A stretch of 10,880 nt of DNA, from contig SKYY01000061.1 in NCBI GenBank assembly GCA_007127665.1, forward strand, positions 1 through 10,880, written 5' to 3'. A model generated the notes under the pieces. The model saw only the letters and a list, made by a program, of their open reading frames with translations. It was not told the DNA's origin and ran no database searches. The first letter of the stretch is position 1. Every line of letters starts with the position of its first letter. Origin of the DNA: Balneolales bacterium (GTDB taxonomy: Bacteria; Bacteroidota; Rhodothermia; Balneolales; Natronogracilivirgulaceae). The translations under genes were made by a program, and so were the position numbers. Positions 6,579-10,880 of this stretch are shown piece by piece.

Positions 6579-7244
6579 ATGGCAGACAAGATAAATTTCT
6601 CCCCTCTTGAGTATGAAAAACCCTCTGCGGACGAGCTTCTCCAACGCTCCCGCTTATTCCTTGAACTGATAAAAAAAAGGCGTACGGTCCGGGAATTTTC
6701 AGATGAACCCGTTCCTGAAGAAGTAATCCGCAACTGCATCGAGGCAGCCGGGACCGCTCCCTCGGGTGCCCATATGCAGCCCTGGCATTTTGTGGTGGTT
6801 CGCGATCCAGACATCAAAAAGCAGATTCGCCTGGCCGCAGAAAAAGAGGAGCGCATCAATTACGAAATGCGCTATTCTGATGAAATGAAAAAGGACATCG
6901 AGAAACTGGAGACCAACTTCGAAAAACCGTTTCTGGAGCATGCCCCGGTGCTGATTGCCGTTTTCAAGGAATCCTACCGGATAGAAAACCATATCCGGCG
7001 GAAAAACTATTATGTAAACGAATCGGTCGGTATTGCCACAGGTTTCCTGATTACCGCGTTGCACTATGCCGGTCTTGTCTGCCTGCCCCATACGCCGAGT
7101 CCCATGCGGTTCCTTAACGAAATCCTCCATCGGCCCGGTAACGAATCGCCGACGGTTGTACTGCCCGTGGGATATCCTTCGGAGAACACCCGTGTCCCCG
7201 ACCTGAACAGAAAACCGCTTAGCCAGATCATGTCTGAATTTTGA
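6579..7244 (+). CDS. Iodotyrosine-deiodinase-like flavin oxidoreductase (nitroreductase fold)
   Basis: A 221-residue FMN protein of the nitroreductase superfamily, closest to iodotyrosine deiodinase (IYD), which reductively removes halogen from halotyrosines. FMN-binding landmarks are RRTVREFSD (34-42), GTAPSGAHMQPWHF (58-71) and HTPSPM (171-176). The three residues that grip the amino-acid part of iodotyrosine in human IYD (E157, Y161, K182) have counterparts at the same spacing: E91 and Y95 in EERINY and K116 in NFEKPFLEHAP. The C-terminus LPVGYPSENTRVPDLNRKPL also matches the animal enzyme closely. Bacterial IYDs with dehalogenase activity are known, including one from the Bacteroidota member Haliscomenobacter. 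There is no membrane anchor, so the protein is cytosolic. The start lacks a Shine-Dalgarno sequence. A generic nitroreductase role remains possible, but the complete lid triad argues for a tyrosine-like ligand. It may be co-transcribed with the Smr gene 121 bases downstream. Confidence 0.82.
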   Translation: MADKINFSPLEYEKPSADELLQRSRLFLELIKKRRTVREFSDEPVPEEVIRNCIEAAGTAPSGAHMQPWHFVVVRDPDIKKQIRLAAEKEERINYEMRYSDEMKKDIEKLETNFEKPFLEHAPVLIAVFKESYRIENHIRRKNYYVNESVGIATGFLITALHYAGLVCLPHTPSPMRFLNEILHRPGNESPTVVLPVGYPSENTRVPDLNRKPLSQIMSEF

Positions 7245-7365
7245 CTGCATTACACCCGGAGCCCGGAATGCGGCTCACTCGCATGCCTGACGAGGACATG
7301 GACCAGGCCATCCGGACAACCTGCTTCTTTCCCGAAAAACTCACATCACTCAACAGATCGTTGCG

Positions 7366-7698
7366 ATGGATGACGATTTCCCGATAAACGACGATGGCGC
7401 CATGGAATACCCGATCGACGGGGTGCTGGACCTGCACGTCTTCCCGCCGTCCGACGTACACGATCTCGTACCCGAATATCTTCGGGCTTGCCGTGAAAAA
7501 GGGATCCTGACGGTGCGTATCATCCACGGAAAGGGGACCGGAACCCTTCGCCGGATCGTCCATTCAAAGCTGGAATCCCTGCCCTGGGTCAGAAATTATC
7601 ATCTGGCAGGTCACGGAAGCGGTACGTGGGGTGCTACCATCGCCTATCTGGATCCGGCCGGACCCGGTGATGACGCCGGGCAGCCCACTCGTACCTGA
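7366..7698 (+). CDS. Small MutS-related (Smr) domain protein
   Basis: A 110-residue protein consisting essentially of one Smr domain. The motifs are LDLHVFPPSDV (21-31, the LDLHG-like motif with the Gly changed), VRIIHGKGTGTLRRIVHSKL (50-69, the HGKGTG motif) and a C-terminal WGATIAYL (88-95). Stand-alone Smr proteins bind nucleic acids, and several have endonuclease activity; roles proposed for the family include DNA repair and processing of RNA at stalled ribosomes. Which applies here is not visible. The start ATG is taken because no earlier in-frame start lies before the upstream stop. A 39-codon frame from 7268 overlaps the start but looks random. The C-terminal 14 residues are Pro/Gly/Asp-rich and beyond the domain. 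Confidence 0.85.
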   Translation: MDDDFPINDDGAMEYPIDGVLDLHVFPPSDVHDLVPEYLRACREKGILTVRIIHGKGTGTLRRIVHSKLESLPWVRNYHLAGHGSGTWGATIAYLDPAGPGDDAGQPTRT

Positions 7699-7837
7699 AC
7701 CGACTGACCCAAAAAATAACCGGCCCTCGATCATTTCCGCTGCACTTCCTCTGCTCATTTCACTACTCCTTGCTCTGCATTCCGCTGCAATCCTGTATTC
7801 ATTGCAGGGCCCTTTCCTCTGCATTCCCGTTGCATAA
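7670..7837 (+). CDS. Possible small single-helix membrane protein overlapping the smr 3' end
   Basis: A 55-codon frame begins with an ATG inside the last 29 bases of the Smr gene, in another frame, and ends with TAA at 7835-7837. It encodes a polar Pro-rich start then one hydrophobic segment (SAALPLLISLLLALHSAAILY). The hydrophobicity could simply reflect the CT-rich composition of this stretch, which has loosely repeated CTCTGCATTCC blocks (about 7773-7783 and 7816-7826). There is no Shine-Dalgarno sequence and I know no homolog. Treat it as a candidate only. Confidence 0.2.
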   Translation: MTPGSPLVPEPTDPKNNRPSIISAALPLLISLLLALHSAAILYSLQGPFLCIPVA

Positions 7838-7891
7838 GATGCCACCCGGTCCCCTGATCATCAATGTACCATTTGGATGGCGAAATTTTTT

Positions 7892-7920
7892 TTGATATTT
7901 ATCCCTAAACCGCTTATAAT
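7892..7920 (+). promoter_or_regulatory. Near-consensus sigma-70 promoter for the AP2-like gene
   Basis: TTGATA (7892-7897) and TATAAT (7915-7920) are separated by exactly 17 bases, inside an AT-rich stretch. The predicted transcript would start near 7927 and have about 59 bases of leader before the ATG at 7986. It is the best promoter match in the window. Confidence 0.6.
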
Positions 7921-7985
7921 TAAAATATTAAGCCCCATAGTTGCGTTAACCGTTGCACACTCACTATTCCCCCAGGGTACATATC

Positions 7986-8525
7986 ATGGCAGACGACGAC
8001 ATGAAGAATATCAGCCGTATCGATCAACCGTCCAAAAACACATTCGGATGGTTTGTGCGTATACGCAGGGACGGCAGGAAAATCAGCCGCTTTTTCAGTG
8101 ATGGAAAGTATGGGGGTAAGGACAAGGCCCTGAATTCCGCCCGGGAGTTCCGGAACAGCAACCTCTCGGAGTGGCAGAAATTCGCCCGAAACCCGGATCG
8201 GGCCATGCATCTCGGCAAGCAAAGCAATATCGGATATCCCGGTATCAGCTACTGTGTAAAATCCAAAAACCGCAACGGCGAAGTATACCAGGAGCATGTG
8301 TTCCAGGTCTCCTACTCCCCGGAAAAGGGCGTACACAAAAACAAGTCATTTTACATACCCAAAGCCCGTACAAAGAGACAGTTCCGCAAAAACTACGATG
8401 AACGGCTCAAAAAAGCGATCGCATTCCGCGACGAACAGATGATGAGGATCTACGGCGTTCGCTACGTGAACTTCAAGAAGAAAAACAATTCAATGCTACC
8501 CGGATCAACGGAAAGCAAGAAGTGA
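7986..8525 (+). CDS. Stand-alone protein with two AP2/ERF-like domains
   Basis: A 179-residue basic protein. Residues 7-62 (KNISRIDQ.. FGWFVRIRRDGRKISRFFSDGKYGGKDKALNSA) have the pattern of bacterial AP2-like proteins: a three-stranded sheet with GW-VRI-R-G, then FF-D-YGGK and an amphipathic helix. A second, longer repeat (about 80-152: GYPGISYCV .. HVFQVSYSPEKG .. KSFYI .. LKKAIAFRDEQM) has the same layout. In plants and in some homing endonucleases AP2 domains bind DNA; here no nuclease domain is attached, so a DNA-binding or regulatory role is inferred. The start at ATG 7986 is preferred over TTG 7953 because AGGG (7974-7977) lies 8 bases upstream, one of the few good ribosome binding sites in this window. 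The gene has its own sigma-70 promoter, and both signals differ from the neighbours, which may hint at transfer. Confidence 0.65.
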   Translation: MADDDMKNISRIDQPSKNTFGWFVRIRRDGRKISRFFSDGKYGGKDKALNSAREFRNSNLSEWQKFARNPDRAMHLGKQSNIGYPGISYCVKSKNRNGEVYQEHVFQVSYSPEKGVHKNKSFYIPKARTKRQFRKNYDERLKKAIAFRDEQMMRIYGVRYVNFKKKNNSMLPGSTESKK

Positions 8526-8655
8526 ATCAAACCGTTCTATCTGTGATTTATACCGTGTAATTTCTATATTGATGCGTCAGTCAGTACCCATTTCAGGTAT
8601 CTGATTCGGACAAGCATCTTTACTCCCGTTTACGCGCCAATTAGAAATCATATTC
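8526..8655 (+). promoter_or_regulatory. Leader region of the GGT-family gene
   Basis: A 130-base AT-rich gap with no terminator for the AP2-like gene and no convincing promoter boxes. TTCTATCTGTG near 8535 resembles the TTCTATCTGAC of the repeated leaders, but neither the P1 inverted repeat nor the downstream CAGATG is present. Confidence 0.25.
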
Positions 8656-10548
8656 ATGAATCACAAGTATTCCCCCTATCTCTGCAGTGCACTTCTGTCT
8701 CTTCTCCTGCTGGCTAGCGCATGCGGCACCCCCGAACCGGTCACCGTAACGCCCGAACCCCGCTTCTCGAAAGCGGACGCCCCCACCTTCTACCGTGAAA
8801 CGACCGCATCTGAAGGCATGGTCGTCTCGGCACATCCGCTCGGCAGCGAAGCCGGACGTTCCATACTTGAACTGGGCGGCAATGCCGTGGATGCCGCGGT
8901 AGCAACAGCATTCGCCATAGCCGTTCTCGAACCCAACATGTCCGGGCTGGGAGGAAGCGGGGCCATGACCATCTGGAACCGCGAGACCGCCACAGCCGAT
9001 TACCTTGATTTCTACGCTGCCGCCGGAGCCGACCCCGATTACGGACTTGATACCGATCCCGACTCGCTCATAACCCGGGAGCGCGGCGTAGCCGTGCCCG
9101 GCATGGTGGCCGGATTGCTCGAGGCGCTTGACAAATACGGCTCACTGGAACGTCAAACGGTCATTGAACCGGCCATCCGACTGGCCGAAGAAGGCTTCAT
9201 CATCCACCATCTGCTGGCTGACGTAATCGCCTCCTATTCACAGCGCCTTCTTTATGATGCGGACGCCGCCGCACTCTTTCTGCCCGACGGACAACCGCTG
9301 CGCGCCGGAGACCGGCTCATCCAGCCGCAACTCGCCGATGTGCTTCGCCGCATCGCCCTCGAAGGCCGCGACGGATTTTACTCAGGCGATGTGGCCCACC
9401 GCACGATCGATAAACTTGCCGCAGGCAGCAGCCGCCTCACTCTGGCCGATTTTCGCAACTACACCCCGACCTGGCGCGGAGCACTTTGCCAGGAGTGGAT
9501 GGGCCACCGCGTCCTCAGCGCCCCACCGAGCCTTGCCGGACATGAGGTGATCCTGGGCCTCAAACTCATCGAGCGCGGCAACATTGACCGGCACGGACAT
9601 CCGGTTGCAAATGGTGAAGCCCTCGGGGTTCTGGTGGATGCGATCCGAATCGCACGTGCTGATCGCGGTGAATGGCAGGGTGACCCCACATTCGTCGATC
9701 TTCCCGTTGCGGGAATGATCAGCGACCACTACGCGTCTCTCCGTGCTTCGGCCATGGGCGGTGCCGTCCCGGACACCATGCATGCCGGCAATCCCTGGCC
9801 TGCCACACCGCGCTATACTGCTCCGCCGGGTTGCGTGGGGCCCGGATTCTTCTCACCGCCGCAGAACATAACGCAGCGTGACTATGACGAGCTGAGACAG
9901 CACATACCCGAACCCGATCCGGCAACGGAAGAGGAACTTGAAATACCTGGAAACCCGACTTCCGGTGAAATCCGTACAACCAACCCCGACCGCGAAGAGC
10001 AGCACACCACGCACATTTCCGTAGTCGACAGAGCCGGTAACGCGGTATCGATGACCAATACCCTGGGGCTCTATTTCGGTTCGTCCGTTTTCTCCGACGG
10101 TGTCTTCTACAACTCCGCCAACCACAACTTCGGAGACAGTTACGGAAGCATACGCGGACCCGGACGCACCGCACACTCCAGTACCGCACCGACCATCGTA
10201 CTCAGTGACGACCGCGTGGAACTGGTCGTGGGCTCGCCAGGTTCGGGACGCATCCCCCCGGCGGTGATCAGCATGATCGTTCACACCCTGATCTACAACC
10301 TCCATCCCGCCGAGGCCATACGCATGCCCCGTGTCTACCCGTTAATCAACGAACCGGTTGTCCAGATGGAGCGCGGCTACTCGGCAGAAGCGATCGAAAC
10401 CCTGAACCGGCGCGGCTATGTCATCTCACCCTCCAACTTCCCCATGAACATGCTCTTTGGCGGTGTTCAGATGATCCGGGTGCTGGAGGATGGTACCATG
10501 ATCGGCGTCTCAGACCCCAGACGTGACGGTGGGGCGGCCGGACTCTGA
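8656..10548 (+). CDS. ggt: Gamma-glutamyltranspeptidase-family N-terminal nucleophile hydrolase, lipoprotein, with altered substrate pocket
   Basis: A 630-residue member of the GGT family (T03), made as a proenzyme that cleaves itself before a threonine to give two subunits. The signal peptide ends LLLLASAC23, a good lipobox, so it is probably anchored on the periplasmic side. Family landmarks: GGNAVDAAVATAFAIAVLEPNMSGLGG (74-100), VPGMVAG (147-153), the processing site HTTHISVVD with nucleophile T451, SSTAPTIV (508-515) and GSPGSGRI (526-533). Against E. coli GGT recalled from memory, T391, S462 and S463 are kept (T451, S508, S509), but the gamma-glutamyl-binding residues differ: R114 to about Y120, N411 to G471, Q430 to A488, D433 to N491, and PGGS to PGSG. 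Classic transfer or hydrolysis of glutathione's gamma-glutamyl bond is therefore uncertain. An inserted linker (about 385-448) precedes the cleavage site. No Shine-Dalgarno sequence is seen. Confidence 0.88.
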   Translation: MNHKYSPYLCSALLSLLLLASACGTPEPVTVTPEPRFSKADAPTFYRETTASEGMVVSAHPLGSEAGRSILELGGNAVDAAVATAFAIAVLEPNMSGLGGSGAMTIWNRETATADYLDFYAAAGADPDYGLDTDPDSLITRERGVAVPGMVAGLLEALDKYGSLERQTVIEPAIRLAEEGFIIHHLLADVIASYSQRLLYDADAAALFLPDGQPLRAGDRLIQPQLADVLRRIALEGRDGFYSGDVAHRTIDKLAAGSSRLTLADFRNYTPTWRGALCQEWMGHRVLSAPPSLAGHEVILGLKLIERGNIDRHGHPVANGEALGVLVDAIRIARADRGEWQGDPTFVDLPVAGMISDHYASLRASAMGGAVPDTMHAGNPWPATPRYTAPPGCVGPGFFSPPQNITQRDYDELRQHIPEPDPATEEELEIPGNPTSGEIRTTNPDREEQHTTHISVVDRAGNAVSMTNTLGLYFGSSVFSDGVFYNSANHNFGDSYGSIRGPGRTAHSSTAPTIVLSDDRVELVVGSPGSGRIPPAVISMIVHTLIYNLHPAEAIRMPRVYPLINEPVVQMERGYSAEAIETLNRRGYVISPSNFPMNMLFGGVQMIRVLEDGTMIGVSDPRRDGGAAGL

Positions 10549-10563
10549 CCAATCCCTACCGGC

Positions 10564-10591
10564 AATCTGTTCATCACAAGAACAAACAGAT
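10564..10591 (+). repeat. Vestigial leader repeat unit, P2 helix only
   Basis: ATCTGTT (10565-10571) pairs with AACAGAT (10585-10591), whose end overlaps an ATGAAA at 10590. This repeats the P2 helix seen before both real genes, but with no P1 inverted repeat upstream (that side is the end of the GGT-family gene). The ATG here opens only a short frame. Confidence 0.45.
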
Positions 10592-10686
10592 GAAACATTC
10601 ATGGCCGTTATTTCGGACACACAGGCACATGATCACTTCCATGAATGCTCCATGTGTCCGCTTGAATCGAAAGTTTTAAACACATG
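10590..10686 (+). repeat. Structured leader repeat, locus B unit 1 (divergent copy)
   Basis: P1 arms are CATTCATGG (10596-10604) and CCATGAATG (10639-10647), a different sequence from the other copies but still perfectly complementary and at the same place after ATGAAA. The loop shares CGGACACACAGG with locus A. P2 is CATGTG (10651-10656) with CACATG (10681-10686), a compensated version of the ATCTG/CAGAT pair in the other units. A further pair, CGGACACA (10614-10621) with TGTGTCCG (10653-10660), would interlock with P1 and compete with P2. The ATG at 10590 opens a 29-codon frame beginning MKHSWPLF that ends TAA at 10677-10679; I see no reason to call it a gene. Confidence 0.6.
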
Positions 10687-10783
10687 AAATGTCCATGACC
10701 ATAGCCCGGTCACACAACAGTATGTTTAAAACGTCATGGACATTCTATCTGACGATATGAATCAAAAATTTTTAAACAGATGA
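10684..10783 (+). repeat. Structured leader repeat, locus B unit 2, ending at the start of the last gene
   Basis: P1 is a perfect 12-base inverted repeat, AATGTCCATGAC (10688-10699) and GTCATGGACATT (10733-10744), with a 33-base loop that can form TGACC/GGTCA (10696-10712). P2 is ATCTG (10747-10751) with CAGAT (10777-10781), overlapping the start codon at 10780. The ATG positions of successive units (10590, 10684, 10780) are 94 and 96 bases apart, so this is a tandem array. The unit matches locus A (1665-1766), about 9 kb away, in P1 arms, in ATTCTATCTGAC and in the spacing to the gene start. Confidence 0.7.
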
Positions 10784-10880
10784 AACGTATCATCATCGAT
10801 ATCGATATTCAGAACACCCTCGACATTGTAAAAAAGCGAAAAGGCCGGCTCTCGGCCTTTTTCGCCAAGTATCTCATCAA
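10780..10880 (+). CDS. 5' end of an unrecognised gene, Ile-rich N-terminus (cut by window edge)
   Basis: The ATG directly after the tandem leader repeats opens a frame of 33 codons that is still open at the window end: MKRIIIDIDIQNTLDIVKKR, then KGRLSAFFAKYLI. I do not recognise the family. The first 17 residues are rich in isoleucine (seven codons, mostly ATC by residue 33) and there is no signal peptide. A terminator-like hairpin (10836-10865) lies inside the frame; since the frame stays open through it, a normal gene is more likely than a leader peptide, but both are possible. The start context AAACAGATGAAA is identical to that of the M28 peptidase gene. Confidence 0.6.
   Translation, partial: MKRIIIDIDIQNTLDIVKKRKGRLSAFFAKYLI
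10836..10865 (+). other. Terminator-like hairpin inside the last reading frame
   Basis: GCGAAAAGGCCG (10836-10847) pairs with CGGCCTTTTTCGC (10853-10865) around a 5-base loop, with one bulged T. Taken as the shorter stem AAGGCCG/CGGCCTT followed by TTT it resembles an intrinsic terminator. It starts 57 bases after the ATG. It may be a coincidence of coding sequence or an attenuator. Confidence 0.35.

Noticed and set aside
7268..7387. A 39-codon frame (MRLTRMPDED...) between the deiodinase-like and Smr genes
   Set aside because: It overlaps the Smr start, has no ribosome site or recognisable features, and is of a length expected by chance.
10564..10783. Integron attC array
   Set aside because: The units are imperfect palindromes of suitable size, but no consistent core sites were found, there are no cassette genes between units, and the downstream genes are ordinary large genes in fixed register with the repeat.
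10564..10783. CRISPR array
   Set aside because: The period of about 95 bases, the variable repeated parts and the long internal palindrome do not fit repeats of 24-40 bases with unique spacers.

Overview
The window looks like a chromosomal stretch from a Bacteroidota-related (FCB group) bacterium, most likely a Balneolota or Rhodothermota relative. This is inferred from three things. The alanine dehydrogenase carries the N-terminal extension usual in that group. There is a Tat-type high-potential iron-sulfur protein of the kind known from Rhodothermus. Most start codons have A-rich leaders without a clear Shine-Dalgarno sequence. No transposase, phage gene, CRISPR array, tRNA or rRNA was recognised.

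Layout from left to right. (1) The 5' end of rsmA on the minus strand (1-143) is divergent from ald, alanine dehydrogenase (378-1598). (2) A secreted M28 metallopeptidase lipoprotein (1765-3420), a three-helix membrane protein of unknown function (3516-3884) and a HiPIP (3932-4276) run co-directionally and may be an operon, closed by two tandem intrinsic terminators (4303-4398). (3) On the minus strand lies a two-TM, tandem-RCK potassium channel (4493-6268), convergent with the HiPIP gene. (4) Divergent from it is a flavin nitroreductase-fold protein with the full iodotyrosine-deiodinase active-site signature (6579-7244), followed by a small Smr-domain protein (7366-7698). (5) A stand-alone protein with two AP2-like domains (7986-8525) has its own near-consensus sigma-70 promoter. 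(6) A large gamma-glutamyltranspeptidase-family lipoprotein (8656-10548) and the start of an unrecognised gene (10780 to the window end) close the window.

The most unusual feature is a repeated structured leader. It occurs directly in front of the M28 peptidase gene (about 1655-1766) and as a tandem array directly in front of the last gene (about 10564-10783). Each unit is roughly 95-100 bp. It holds a long inverted repeat (P1), then a short helix (P2) whose 3' strand overlaps the ATG of an 'AAACA(G/C)ATGAAA' motif. Three P2 helices pair ATCTG with CAGAT. In the fourth the downstream strand is CACATG and its partner is correspondingly CATGTG, and P1 arm sequences also change on both sides in one unit. 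This covariation suggests that an RNA (or DNA) structure is under selection. The start codon of the downstream gene sits at the same place relative to the structure in both loci (25 versus 26 bases after a shared ATTCTATCTGAC).

Other points worth attention: the GGT-family protein keeps its self-processing threonine but has lost most residues that bind the gamma-glutamyl group in E. coli GGT; a terminator-like hairpin lies in the leader of the deiodinase-like gene; and another lies 57 bases into the last reading frame, after an isoleucine-rich start.
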